DNA of 64,000 nucleotides, taken from assembly GCF_047553015.1 (NCBI RefSeq), contig NZ_CP180212.1, forward strand, positions 1,364,001 through 1,428,000, written 5' to 3'. The position numbers and the translations under genes are program-made. The DNA is from Carnobacterium_A sp047553015 (lineage in GTDB: Bacteria; Bacillota; Bacilli; Lactobacillales; Carnobacteriaceae). Positions 1-8,685 of the stretch are shown here, piece by piece. The number at the start of each line of letters is the position of its first letter. The stretch's first letter is position 1. The notes beneath the pieces are model-generated. The model had not been told where the DNA came from and searched no databases. It was given only the letters and a program-made list of their open reading frames with translations.

Positions 1-648
1 ATCTTCTAGCATATTATAAGTATCTTTGTTATCAACCAAATCTAAGTCATCAATACATAATACAATATTTTCTTTCCCTGTATATACCTTAAGATCATTA
101 ATTAACTTTGAAAGATTTTCATTAAACGATACTCGATTATTGATATCATTCAATACTTCCATACTTGTATTTTCATTAGAAAATACACTTTTATCGATTC
201 TGAAATTTGCCAAAGTATCCATAATACCTTCAATTTCTTCAAACATTTTAAATTCTAACATTTCTCTACTATTTGAGTGTCCAAATAGATTAGAATAATT
301 ATTTGCTTTACTATTTTTATTAATATATAAATAAATGTTACTTATTAATAATTCTAACAAACTTATAGTTCCAGAAAAAACTCCAGGATCTACAATATCA
401 AAAACAAAATAATCTCTATCTTTTAATATTTGACTTACCGTTTTTACTACAGAAGTCTTCCCACTACCTCTTTCACCTACAATACTAATAGATCTATTAG
501 AATCTTTAGCGTTTATCTTATATTGGTCACAAAGTTCTAAAATCCTTTCAATACTAACGTGAAATAAATAATGCGATTTTTTATAGCTATACTCTTTTGC
601 AGTTAATGTAACTTCTGTCCTTGCCGCCATCCAATTAATTTTATTCAT
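1..648 (-). CDS. P-loop ATPase, 5' part only (gene runs off left edge)
   Basis: An open frame of 216 codons starts at the ATG at 648 and is still open at base 1. A GGAGG sits six bases before this ATG; an in-frame ATG at 660 overlaps that site and is less likely. A Walker A motif GERGSGKTS lies at residues 58-66 and a Walker B-like IVLCIDDLDL at 195-204, so this is an ATP-binding protein. The spacing and the DDLD form recall KAP- and STAND-type NTPases, but the C-terminal part that would name the family is outside the window. There is no signal peptide or obvious membrane segment in the visible part. The gene is divergent from the IS66 remnants behind it and unrelated to the capsule genes. 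The function is unknown; a defence or toxin-associated ATPase is possible but not shown. Confidence 0.75.
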   Translation of the reverse strand, partial: MNKINWMAARTEVTLTAKEYSYKKSHYLFHVSIERILELCDQYKINAKDSNRSISIVGERGSGKTSVVKTVSQILKDRDYFVFDIVDPGVFSGTISLLELLISNIYLYINKNSKANNYSNLFGHSNSREMLEFKMFEEIEGIMDTLANFRIDKSVFSNENTSMEVLNDINNRVSFNENLSKLINDLKVYTGKENIVLCIDDLDLVDNKDTYNMLED

Positions 649-884
649 TATTTCCTCCATCTTATCTAGTCATTAAGTTAGTATATTGATGCCACTATTT
701 CATAAAGTCCCTTTTGTAATATAAGATATTTTATTGTAACAACGTATTTACCATTTCCATTATATAACATTATCAATGCTAATGCTCTACTTAAAAATAA
801 ATTTAAATCGTAAGTACCTAATAGAAAGGTATTTTTCAAAATACACACACTCCTGTAAAACTTAAACCAATTTAAGTTACATTA

Positions 885-1078
885 ATGAAAGCAAAAAAGA
901 TATTGTCCCAGTTACATTAACCAATAATCCTAAATCTTCAGCTTCACAACTTTTAAAGTATAAGGCTTCTCCCTCTACATTGGTTGTTCGAGTTAAGTTC
1001 TCCCGAACAGAATTATTTTTATACGAAGATATTAAATCAGATTCTCTCCGTATTATCATATCGGAGCTGAGTTCTCAT
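885..1078 (+). pseudogene. IS66 OrfA remnant, frameshifted, running into a broken OrfB start
   Basis: From the ATG at 885 the sequence matches the start of the inner copy's OrfA, but one C is missing after the fourth codon, shifting the frame. Read in the restored frame it gives an OrfA-like stretch of about 60 residues. Bases 1085-1130 then resemble an IS66 OrfB start (residues like DPTKVKN.FIVCGK) before the sequence jumps into the transposase gene. It is non-functional. The family assignment rests on similarity to the neighbouring copy. Confidence 0.65.
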
Positions 1079-1117
1079 GAAAACTCATTGATCCTACCAA
1101 GGTAAAGAACGTGTTTA

Positions 1118-1330
1118 TTGTTTGTGGAAAAATGTGATGCTATCTTTAAAAAGGAAAAAGAGTTAGCTGAATTGTCTATTAAGGAGCGTCATTCTAAAAG
1201 AAACCAATTCATTAAGCCAAAGATAGATGAATTTTTCGAATGGCTTAGAACGCTTAACCCAATGGTTAAAGGAAAAATTGGCTTTTTGCGGCAACTACCA
1301 GTTGTGAGCGCTCAAAAGCTTATATTTTAA
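1118..1330 (+). pseudogene. IS66 transposase (TnpC) fragments joined by deletions
   Basis: Bases from about 1124 match the intact transposase gene from about 2874 almost exactly for some 155 bp. They then jump to the part matching from about 3156. Both joints fall on short repeats shared by the joined ends: GAAAAATG at the upstream joint and AAAATTGG at the downstream joint. This is the signature expected of slipped-strand or microhomology deletion. The second joint shifts the frame, so the reading frame from 1118 to 1330 is a hybrid with no likely function. Confidence 0.75.
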
Positions 1331-1433
1331 GCATTCAAGAAATAGCAAGTAAGCGCCTAATAGAACGGTACCTTTCAAAATACAAAGCCTCTTGTTAAAA
1401 TTGAACTAATTCAAGTTACAGGAGGTTTTATTA

Positions 1434-1681
1434 ATGAAAGCAAAACAAGATATTGTTCCAGTGGTATTAGCCAATGACTCAAAAGCTCCAACAAATCAGA
1501 TCTATAAGTCGATGGCTTTGTGCTTTTATACAAAAGACTTGAAAATGGCCGTTTGAACTGGCCGAGAAAACAACAAGAAGTTAAACAATTAACTTCCCAA
1601 CAATTACGATGGCTACTGGAAGGATTATCTATTGAGCAGAAAGTCACCATACAACCTGCGGTTGAAGGAATCGTAATATAG
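1434..1681 (+). pseudogene. IS66 OrfA/OrfB deletion fusion
   Basis: An ATG at 1434 behind AGGAGGT (1420-1426) opens OrfA, but after about 25 codons the sequence jumps to the middle of OrfB in another frame. The first frame stops at 1556. The OrfB C-terminal half is readable from 1511 to the TAG at 1679-1681 and includes the family-typical stretch LYKRLENGRLNWPRKQ followed by QLRWLLEGL. OrfB of IS66 elements is normally about 115 residues; only about 56 remain here. Neither accessory protein can be made whole. Confidence 0.75.
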
Positions 1682-1732
1682 AAAAACTAGTCTAAAATGG
1701 AAAGAAATTTTCCGTTTTAGACTAGTTTTTTT
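1682..1732 (+). terminator. Hairpin with T run between orfB remnant and tnpC
   Basis: AAAACTAGTCTAAAA pairs with TTTTAGACTAGTTTT across an AT-rich loop of about 18 bases and is followed by a T run. It has the form of an intrinsic terminator and would reduce transcription entering tnpC from outside or from the orfA/B promoter. The arms are nearly perfect and roughly 17 bp long. Confidence 0.6.
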
Positions 1733-1786
1733 GATAAAAGCCGATTATAATTAATCTATCGAAAAAATGAAAAAGGAGGTTCAGAC

Positions 1787-3349
1787 ATGCCAAGAACGTT
1801 GGAACAACAATTGGAAAAATCTTTACAGCAAAATGAGTTAATGGCTACAAGTATCATAAAGTTAACCCAACAACTTAAACAGGTAAATGAAGAACTAACT
1901 CTTCAACGTGAACAGAACCAGTATCTTCTTAAACAATTATTTGGACGAAAAAAAGAAAGCTTATCTTCTGAAAATATCCACCTTAACCAAACGGATCTTT
2001 TTGAAGATGATCCATCTTTTAACTGTCCAGAGCAGACTGGCACCCAAAGCGATGAAGAAATAAACGAAGTAGCGACTATCCGTCGTCATAAGAAAAAAGG
2101 GCATCAAAAAGAGAAAATTGCTCACTTACCAGTCGTTGAACACCTATACCGTGAAGAAAATTGCACTTGCCCTCAATGTGCTTCTGCTATGAAAGAAATA
2201 GGAAAAGAAATCATACGTGAAGAGGTTGTATACGTTCCTGCTCGTTTAGAGAATCACCGTCATGTTCGCTATTCCTATTCTTGTCAAAATTGTCAGAAAA
2301 CTGGAGATACGTTTATTATAAAAGCTGAAGTACCAAAAGCTCCGTTAAACGGCTCTTTTGCTTCAGCTTCTTTAATTGCGGAAACTATTTATCAAAAATT
2401 CCAACAAAAGGTACCTACCTATCGTCAAGAGTCGCATTGGAAATGGATGAATTTCGAGATTAAACGAACGAATATCTCGAATTGGCATAAAGAGACAGCA
2501 GACTATTATTTTGAACCTTTGGTTCAGTTAATGAAGAAGCATCTTTTGAAAGAAGACGTCCTTCACGCAGATGAGACAACGTTTAAAGTGTTGGATAGTG
2601 AGCGAACAAAAGATTATGTCTGGCTGTTTAGCACTGGAAGATATGCAGATAAGAAAATACATATCTATCAACATGGGCCATCTCGAAGTAGTGAAGTACC
2701 GCTAGCTTTTTTAAAAGGATACCAAGGTTACCTTCATTCTGATGATTTTTCTGCTTACAGTAAACTAATCGATGTAACGTCGGTTGCCTGTTTTGCTCAT
2801 GTAAGAAGGAAATTTTATGATGCCCTTCCAACTAAAGAAGGAGAAAAGAAAAGTACATCACGTTTAGCCGTTGAAAAATGTGATGCTATCTTTAAAAAGG
2901 AAAAAGAGTTAGCTGAGTTGTCTATTGAGGAGCGTCATTCTAAAAGAGACCAATTCATTAAGCCAAAGTTAGATGAATTTTTCGAATGGCTTAGAACGCT
3001 TAACCCAATGGTTAAAGGAAAAATTGGGACGGCTATCTCTTATGCTTTGAAACAAGAGACTAAAGTGAAGACTGTTTTAAAAGATGGTCGCTTAGTGCTT
3101 ACTAATAATTTAGCAGAGCGAGGTATAAAGTCTCTCGTAATGGGAAGAAAAAATTGGCTTTTTGCGGCAACTACTGGAGGTGCGCGTTCAAACGCTTCTA
3201 TTTTAAGTATTCAAGAAACAGCAAAAGCTAATGGCTTAAATCCACGTAGCTATTTTGACTATCTTCTAACACACCTACCAAATCAAAAAAATATACCCTT
3301 GGAGGCCTATTTGCCATGGGCTCCGAAGGTGCAGAAAGACTGTCGTTAA
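1787..3349 (+). CDS. tnpC: IS66-family transposase TnpC (DDE)
   Basis: This is a 520-residue protein, the usual IS66 TnpC length, starting at an ATG nine bases behind GGAGG. The N-terminal 60 residues form a glutamine- and leucine-rich coiled segment ending in LFGRKKESL. A zinc-finger-like region with CxxC pairs follows at about 124-127 and 164-167. The catalytic DDE domain begins around HADETTF (about residue 258), and the conserved C-terminal IS66 segment ends in WAPKV. The reading frame is intact. It is the only whole gene of the nested IS and acts on IS66 ends such as 1349-1373 and 3413-3437. The partner proteins OrfA and OrfB are broken nearby, so transposition may need help from other copies. 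Confidence 0.92.
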   Translation: MPRTLEQQLEKSLQQNELMATSIIKLTQQLKQVNEELTLQREQNQYLLKQLFGRKKESLSSENIHLNQTDLFEDDPSFNCPEQTGTQSDEEINEVATIRRHKKKGHQKEKIAHLPVVEHLYREENCTCPQCASAMKEIGKEIIREEVVYVPARLENHRHVRYSYSCQNCQKTGDTFIIKAEVPKAPLNGSFASASLIAETIYQKFQQKVPTYRQESHWKWMNFEIKRTNISNWHKETADYYFEPLVQLMKKHLLKEDVLHADETTFKVLDSERTKDYVWLFSTGRYADKKIHIYQHGPSRSSEVPLAFLKGYQGYLHSDDFSAYSKLIDVTSVACFAHVRRKFYDALPTKEGEKKSTSRLAVEKCDAIFKKEKELAELSIEERHSKRDQFIKPKLDEFFEWLRTLNPMVKGKIGTAISYALKQETKVKTVLKDGRLVLTNNLAERGIKSLVMGRKNWLFAATTGGARSNASILSIQETAKANGLNPRSYFDYLLTHLPNQKNIPLEAYLPWAPKVQKDCR

Positions 3350-3437
3350 ATAAACTAGTTTTGCCAATCCTAAAGACACTTCTAACTATAGAGATGTCCT
3401 TTTAAAAATTCTAGGTACCGTTCTATTAGGCGCTTAC

Positions 3438-3620
3438 TGACTATCTTCTAACACACCTACCAAATCAAAAAAAATACACCTTTGGAGGCCTATTTGCCAT
3501 GGGCTCCAAAGGTGCAGAAAGACTGTCGTTAAATAAACTAGTTTTGCAAATCCTAAGAATACTTCTAACTATAGAAGTATTCTTTTTTAAATTCTAGGTA
3601 TCTTTCTATTAGGCGCTTAT
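3438..3620 (+). pseudogene. 3' tail of the older IS66 copy with its terminator
   Basis: This stretch repeats the last ~75 bases of tnpC and the downstream non-coding tail of the inner copy with a few changes, ending in the degenerate right inverted repeat. It contains a perfect 13-bp hairpin (3555-3567 with 3572-3584, loop ACTA) followed by a T run, a clear intrinsic terminator on the plus strand. There is no start codon and no complete frame. Confidence 0.75.
3555..3588 (+). terminator. Intrinsic terminator at IS66 tail
   Basis: A perfect 13-bp stem (AAGAATACTTCTA and its complement) with a 4-base loop is followed by TTTTTT at 3583-3588. The same position in the inner copy (about 3370-3405) holds a less perfect version. 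Confidence 0.75.
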
Positions 3621-3704
3621 GACGAAAGAACTAATTAAAGGTTAATAATAATAATTTTTCAAACCATTAATCTAAATATATTTTTAGTTTTAAGAAATAA
3701 AAAC

Positions 3705-4847
3705 TCAATTAAAATCTAAAGGTCGTTTACTTTCCAAGCCAAATTCATATGCTATTGCATCTAAAATACGTTTAGAAGCAGTACCATCACCATAAGGGTT
3801 CTTTGTCTCTGCCATTTTGCGGTAAATATCTTTATCATCTAATAATTCAATCATCGTTGATAAAACATCTTCTGTTTCTGTTCCTACTAATCTTAATGTC
3901 CCGGCTGCTACTCCTTCGGGTCGTTCAGTAGTATCACGTAAAACTAGTACTGGCACTCCTAAAGAAGGTGCTTCTTCTTGAACACCACCTGAATCACTCA
4001 TAATCATATAACTTCTTGCAGCAATATTATGAAAATCAATAACATCTAATGGGTCAATTAGATGTATACGCTCATGATTCCCTAATTCTTTATTAGCTGC
4101 TTCTTGTACAATAGGATTTAAATGAATCGGATATACTACTTCTACATCTTTATATTTATCTACAACTTGACGAATCGCACGGAAAACACGCTCCATTGGT
4201 TCACCTTGGTTTTCTCTACGGTGCATTGTCATCAATATCAATCGATTCTCTTCTGGTATCTTATCTAATATCTTATGTTTATAATTTTCTACTACAGTTT
4301 CTTTTAAAGCATCAATTGCTGTATTTCCAGTAATGTAGAGGTGCTTTGATGAGTGATTCTCTTTTAATAAATTTTCAGCACTTTCTTTAGTTGGTGAGAA
4401 ATATATATCAGATAATACATCAGTTACCTGGCGATTCATTTCTTCTGGGAAAGGAGAATATTTGTTCCAAGTTCGTAAGCCTGCTTCAACATGTCCGACT
4501 TTTATCTGATTATAAAATGCTGATATTCCTGCAGCAAAGGTAGTTGTCGTATCTCCATGAACTAGGACTATATCTGGTTTAACTTCCGTCATTACATCTT
4601 CTAAACCAATCAATACATTTGCAGTAATTTGAGCTAATGATTGTCTGTCCTTCATTACATCTAAGTCATAATCCGGTTTAATATTAAAAATTTTTAAAAC
4701 TTGATCTAGCATCTGTCTATGTTGCGCTGTTACTGTAACAATAGATTCAAATCTATCTGGTTGACGCTCTAGTTCAAGAACGAGAGGTGCCATTTTAATC
4801 GCTTCAGGACGGGTTCCAAAGATTGTCATTACTTTTATTTTTTTCAT
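3705..4847 (-). CDS. mnaA: UDP-GlcNAc 2-epimerase, non-hydrolysing (capsule copy)
   Basis: Converts UDP-GlcNAc to UDP-ManNAc in the cytoplasm. The 380 residues match the family length and contain GTRPEAIK (11-18), HGDTTTT (97-103), HVEAGLRT (119-126), MHRREN (208-213) and DSGGVQEEAP (285-294). IHLNP at 241-245 carries the histidine that in the Bacillus anthracis enzyme belongs to the allosteric UDP-GlcNAc site. It is the last gene of the minus-strand capsule operon, about 94 bp behind wecC, whose dehydrogenase uses the UDP-ManNAc; together they resemble S. aureus capP and capO. A second copy at 22345-23493 is roughly 80% identical by eye. The role is well supported; which polymer it feeds is inferred from position. 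Confidence 0.93.
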   Translation of the reverse strand: MKKIKVMTIFGTRPEAIKMAPLVLELERQPDRFESIVTVTAQHRQMLDQVLKIFNIKPDYDLDVMKDRQSLAQITANVLIGLEDVMTEVKPDIVLVHGDTTTTFAAGISAFYNQIKVGHVEAGLRTWNKYSPFPEEMNRQVTDVLSDIYFSPTKESAENLLKENHSSKHLYITGNTAIDALKETVVENYKHKILDKIPEENRLILMTMHRRENQGEPMERVFRAIRQVVDKYKDVEVVYPIHLNPIVQEAANKELGNHERIHLIDPLDVIDFHNIAARSYMIMSDSGGVQEEAPSLGVPVLVLRDTTERPEGVAAGTLRLVGTETEDVLSTMIELLDDKDIYRKMAETKNPYGDGTASKRILDAIAYEFGLESKRPLDFN

Positions 4848-4941
4848 TTCCTACATCCTCATATTCATATTTTAAAATATTTATAAACTAATATAAAGGG
4901 AAGCAAAGTCCTTTTACCTATTTTAATAATAGTATATGTTT

Positions 4942-6165
4942 CTATAAGTAGTTTACTATACTATTTTTCAGTACTTTTTGAGTGTCTAATATAATTTTAC
5001 CAGCTAGTTTTTCTTCGTTATTAAGTATATGAGTATGTGAAACCATAACTATTACCAAATCAACTTCACTTAAAAATTCTTCGAAATTAGTATATTGGTT
5101 GTCTATTATTATAGTATCAATCATTGGATCATAGACTTTTAAACCTGAAGATAAGTGTTCTTTCATTTTTTCAAGTAGTTGTAGTGATGGGCTCTCTCTT
5201 ACGTCATCTACATCCTGTTTATACGTCAACCCATAAATACCCACTCTAGATAAATCAGTCATTCCTTTTTCTTTCATAATCGTATTAACACGTTCTAATA
5301 CAAATTCAGGCATTGAATCATTTGTATGACGCGCAGTTAATATTAGATTAGTAAGTCCTGGGTAGTCTCCTACTAAGAACCATGGATCTACAGAAATACA
5401 GTGTCCACCTACACCTGGTCCAGGATTCAAAATATTTACTCGTGGATGTTTATTAGCAATACGAATAATTTCATATACATCTAAATCATCAGAACGACAT
5501 ATTTTTGTTAATTCATTTGCAAATGCAATATTAATATCACGAAATGTATTCTCTACTACTTTTGTCATTTCAGCTGTACGTATGTCTGTAATAACAATTT
5601 CAGATTCACAAAAAGATTCATAAATAGCTTTCACTTTTTCTCCAACTTCAACACTATCAGCACCAATTGTACGAGAATTATGACGTAATTCATAAATCAT
5701 ATTTCCAGGAAGTATCCGCTCAGGAGCATGGACTAAATGAATATCTTCTCCCAACACAAACCCTTTATCTTGAATTATCGGTCTTACAAATGCATCTATA
5801 GTTCCAGGTGAAACAGTAGATTCAATAGCAACGACAGCACCTTTATCACAAATTTCCATAACACTCTTTACTGCCGAAATAATATAAGAAGGGTCAATTT
5901 TTTTTGAAGCCTTTATATATGGCGTTGGTACCGTAATAATATACATACTTGACTTAATATACTCACTCGTAAATATTATTTCTTTTTTAATTGCTTCTGA
6001 ATAAAGTTCTTCAATCCCTATTTCCTCAAATGGGATTCGTCCGTTTTGTAATGACGCTACTAATTTTTTATTAAAATCTGTTCCTACAATTTTATGCCCA
6101 CTTGAAGCCAACATAAGTGCAGTTGGTAATCCAATATAACCTAGCCCAATAACGTTAATTTCCAT
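4942..6165 (-). CDS. wecC: UDP-N-acetyl-D-mannosamine dehydrogenase
   Basis: Oxidises UDP-ManNAc to UDP-ManNAcA with NAD. The 407-residue protein begins with a Rossmann motif GLGYIG (7-12), has ESTVSPGT at 115-122, conserved lysine 202 in EMTKVVENTFRD, and the catalytic cysteine 256 in GVGGHCISVDPW, followed by the C-terminal UDP-binding domain. This is the WecC/CapO branch of the nucleotide-sugar dehydrogenases rather than UDP-glucose dehydrogenase: the order of motifs is close to WecC, and the mnaA next to it supplies the substrate. A weak AAAGGA site lies about 11 bases before the ATG. The alternative, a WbpA-type enzyme acting on UDP-GlcNAc, is less likely because of the context. Confidence 0.88.
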   Translation of the reverse strand: MEINVIGLGYIGLPTALMLASSGHKIVGTDFNKKLVASLQNGRIPFEEIGIEELYSEAIKKEIIFTSEYIKSSMYIITVPTPYIKASKKIDPSYIISAVKSVMEICDKGAVVAIESTVSPGTIDAFVRPIIQDKGFVLGEDIHLVHAPERILPGNMIYELRHNSRTIGADSVEVGEKVKAIYESFCESEIVITDIRTAEMTKVVENTFRDINIAFANELTKICRSDDLDVYEIIRIANKHPRVNILNPGPGVGGHCISVDPWFLVGDYPGLTNLILTARHTNDSMPEFVLERVNTIMKEKGMTDLSRVGIYGLTYKQDVDDVRESPSLQLLEKMKEHLSSGLKVYDPMIDTIIIDNQYTNFEEFLSEVDLVIVMVSHTHILNNEEKLAGKIILDTQKVLKNSIVNYL

Positions 6166-6210
6166 AATATAACAATCCTTTCTTTTATCTAATATATTTA
6201 TTAATAAAAA

Positions 6211-7464
6211 TTATTTACTTATTTTGTACATATAGCCAATCATAACAGAATAGATAAGTACATAAATAAATGAAATTAACGAAAAGAAAATTTCTATCTT
6301 AAAATTTAATAACGATGTGATCATATAAACGACTAATTCAAGAAATAATATTCCTATTTGAAATTTTAATTCTACACTTTGTTTAGAAGATATGATAAAG
6401 GCAGTTGTTAGCGACTCTGCAATAAGCCTAATTGCAAACATCGGTGCTAATATTCTAACATATAACCCAGCTGCTTCCCATTGTCTACCAAAAACTAATG
6501 AAAAAATACTTGGTGCTGTTAAAGCAATAAAAATCATAACTGGTATTATCAAACATGTCAGTGCTATTGTTGTTTTCAAAAAAATGTTTTTATAGTTTCC
6601 GTTATTTTTTTTTTCTTTTGTTGCTTCTTCATAAAAAACTCTTGCTATATTAGCACTGATAACTGAAAATGGTATACCGAATACTCTATAAGATATAGAA
6701 TATAATCCTAATACTTTAGCTGAATACATAGATTTAATAAAAATATTAATACTCGAATATATCGAAGTACTTACCAATGCTGACAAAGCATTATATCTTG
6801 GTTGATTTATATATTTAATAAAAGTCTCACTTAGTTCTTTTTTAGTAGTTTCAAAAATTTCTTTTTTATTAATCCATAAGTTAGTTGATTGTTTTTTTAT
6901 ACCAGCCATATTTCCAGTTATTTGTGAAATAGATAAACCAAAAACACCTAAATTTAAAATACCTACTAAAATAATCATTGTATTGCTAACAATAGCCTTT
7001 AAAATTGTCACTTTAGAGATTAACTTATATAAAGATTCTCTATTATTATATGCTACTAGAATATTATTTACCCCATAAGATAATAATAAAATAAAGACTA
7101 TTACTGTTACAAATAATAAATTATAACCAACATAATCATTCCTCAAAACTAATAATCCATATACTAAACTTAATATTATACTTAAGGTAAAAGAAATAAT
7201 AAAAGATAAAAATATTACAGAATTAGCTTCTTTTTCATTTTCAGAAGAAACTATTATCATATCATATTTTAAACATATGATAGGACCAAATAAAGATACT
7301 GCTGTTGTAATTATTGTATACATTCCCAATTCTGTTGGTGTAAAGAGCCTTGTTGTAAATGGTGATATTGCCATTGAAATAACTTGTGCTATAATCGAAC
7401 CACTTGCTAGTAGGGATATATTTTTAACATATCTACTACTAAGCATTTTTTTTAACTTATTCAT
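6211..7464 (-). CDS. wzx: Wzx-type polysaccharide flippase (capsule 1)
   Basis: A 417-residue integral membrane protein with about 12 hydrophobic helices and a basic N-terminus (MNKLKKMLSSRYVKN), typical of the MOP/Wzx superfamily that flips undecaprenyl-diphosphate oligosaccharides. The sequence is very AT-rich, as in most variable capsule genes. Its start overlaps the end of the preceding GT4 gene by eight bases, so it is translated in the same operon; an AGG-type site sits eight bases before the ATG. The cognate polymerase is probably the gene at 8686-10122. Exact substrate is not readable from sequence. Confidence 0.82.
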   Translation of the reverse strand: MNKLKKMLSSRYVKNISLLASGSIIAQVISMAISPFTTRLFTPTELGMYTIITTAVSLFGPIICLKYDMIIVSSENEKEANSVIFLSFIISFTLSIILSLVYGLLVLRNDYVGYNLLFVTVIVFILLLSYGVNNILVAYNNRESLYKLISKVTILKAIVSNTMIILVGILNLGVFGLSISQITGNMAGIKKQSTNLWINKKEIFETTKKELSETFIKYINQPRYNALSALVSTSIYSSINIFIKSMYSAKVLGLYSISYRVFGIPFSVISANIARVFYEEATKEKKNNGNYKNIFLKTTIALTCLIIPVMIFIALTAPSIFSLVFGRQWEAAGLYVRILAPMFAIRLIAESLTTAFIISSKQSVELKFQIGILFLELVVYMITSLLNFKIEIFFSLISFIYVLIYSVMIGYMYKISK

Positions 7465-8557
7465 TTTTAATACCTATATCCAATAATTCTTTAAGAATAT
7501 GCTTAGCAACTTCTTCATTATTTATTTCTGGTGAAATATTTATTATATAATCAGATACTTGCTTTTTATAGTAATCTAAATTATTTGTTATGTTAACGAT
7601 TCCTTTAACAAAAGAATCATCAGCTATTCCAACTTTATTTTCTAAACAAAAATTCTTTAATGGAAGATTTTCAGTTGTAACAATTGGTATACCTTCTGCT
7701 AAATATTCGTATATTTTTCCAGAGGCACAATAAAAATTATTCAAATCATTTTGATGATAACTAACTATCCCTAGATCAGATTGTCTTAATAAATAACGTA
7801 ATTCATCCATTGGAACTTTACCTAGTAAAACAACATTGTTTATTTTTTTTTCTAACATTATTTTTTCTATTGCTTCTCTATCTTTAATAGTGCCTTCACC
7901 TACAATATATAAACCAATATCATTAGAAATATTTTCCATTGAAGTTATCAATTCAGCCGTCTTTCTAGAAAGAGAAAAACCTCCAGTATTAATTATATTA
8001 TATTTATAGTTGAATAAGTCATGATACTTTATTTGCAATGTTTTTTCATCATAATTACCATTTAGAAATCTAATATTTTCAAATATGACAGGTATTTTTT
8101 TCAACTTATAATGTTCAAACATTATTTGAGCCCTATATTTATTTGCACATAAAACAATATCTGCTTTTTTCATACTTTTAGTTTCAAAAAAGCTAAATAA
8201 TTTACCAGTTGTATTTTTGATATCTCTATAAAAGTATAACTCTCTTACATCTTGAATAACATATTTAGGTCTGTATAAATGTTTTATTATCATCCCAGGT
8301 ATTGTCGAAAACATATTATCTAATAATAATATATCAAAACCATTCATCTCTTTAGCTGTTTTTAAAGATTTAACAATAAATCTTATATAATTTTTTAATC
8401 CTAAATGTTTATTTTTACTTAATAAATATTTCTTATTACTCTCATTTTTTGTAAAACATACTACTCTTTTTTGTCCTAACTTTGAAGCAATATTGCACAA
8501 CTCATTTAATCTGCCATCAAATTCTTTAATACCAAATGAAAGAACTAGTACTTTCAT
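7457..8557 (-). CDS. Glycosyltransferase family 4
   Basis: A 366-residue cytoplasmic protein with a GT-B layout. The N-terminal half binds acceptor, and the C-terminal half has a glycine-rich phosphate loop (NTGGFS, about 190) and the family E-x7-E region near SGKIYEYLAEGIPIV (about 283-297). Length is normal for GT4. AAGGAGG lies about 7 bases before the ATG. It sits between wzy and wzx and overlaps wzx by eight bases. It presumably adds one sugar of the capsule repeat; donor and linkage cannot be told. Strong AT bias as in its neighbours. Confidence 0.82.
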   Translation of the reverse strand: MKVLVLSFGIKEFDGRLNELCNIASKLGQKRVVCFTKNESNKKYLLSKNKHLGLKNYIRFIVKSLKTAKEMNGFDILLLDNMFSTIPGMIIKHLYRPKYVIQDVRELYFYRDIKNTTGKLFSFFETKSMKKADIVLCANKYRAQIMFEHYKLKKIPVIFENIRFLNGNYDEKTLQIKYHDLFNYKYNIINTGGFSLSRKTAELITSMENISNDIGLYIVGEGTIKDREAIEKIMLEKKINNVVLLGKVPMDELRYLLRQSDLGIVSYHQNDLNNFYCASGKIYEYLAEGIPIVTTENLPLKNFCLENKVGIADDSFVKGIVNITNNLDYYKKQVSDYIINISPEINNEEVAKHILKELLDIGIKNE

Positions 8558-8685
8558 AAAATAACCTCCTTTTTATTAATAATTTAATAAGTTTTTTTCT
8601 ATTATTTATTATTTTTTATATTTTATTAAATAACTTTTAGTTATAAAAATATTTGACTTTAGTAGTTGTTGTACTATATATTTGC

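Larger units (their letters stand above)
1349..3437 (+). mobile_element. IS66-family insertion sequence with intact transposase, 2089 bp
   Basis: The element is bounded by perfect 25-bp inverted repeats at 1349-1373 and 3413-3437 (outer ends GTAAGCGCC / GGCGCTTAC). It carries an orfA/orfB deletion fusion (1434-1681), a hairpin (1682-1732) and an intact tnpC (1787-3349). It lies inside an older relative, and the left flank (1341-1348, AATAGCAA) and right flank (3438-3445, TGACTATC) do not form the 8-bp duplication usual for IS66. Because IS66 elements of the IS679 type need all three proteins, this copy is probably not autonomous. Confidence 0.88.
810..3620 (+). mobile_element. Older, decayed IS66-family element interrupted by a younger copy
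   Basis: The left end (from 810, GTAAGTACCTAATAGAAAGG) and the right end (to 3620, CTATTAGGCGCTTAT) are degenerate versions of the inverted repeats of the inner copy at 1349-3437. Between 885 and 1348 lie remnants of orfA, the start of orfB and two pieces of the transposase gene; 3438-3620 is the 3' tail of the same element. About 32 bp of the parental sequence is missing where the inner copy sits. No target duplication is visible at the outer ends (802-809 against 3621-3628). This copy cannot make any intact IS66 protein. Confidence 0.8.

Noticed and set aside
877..1059. A 60-codon minus-strand frame at the older IS66 copy
   Set aside because: The plus strand of this stretch is an OrfA remnant; the minus-strand frame is its shadow.
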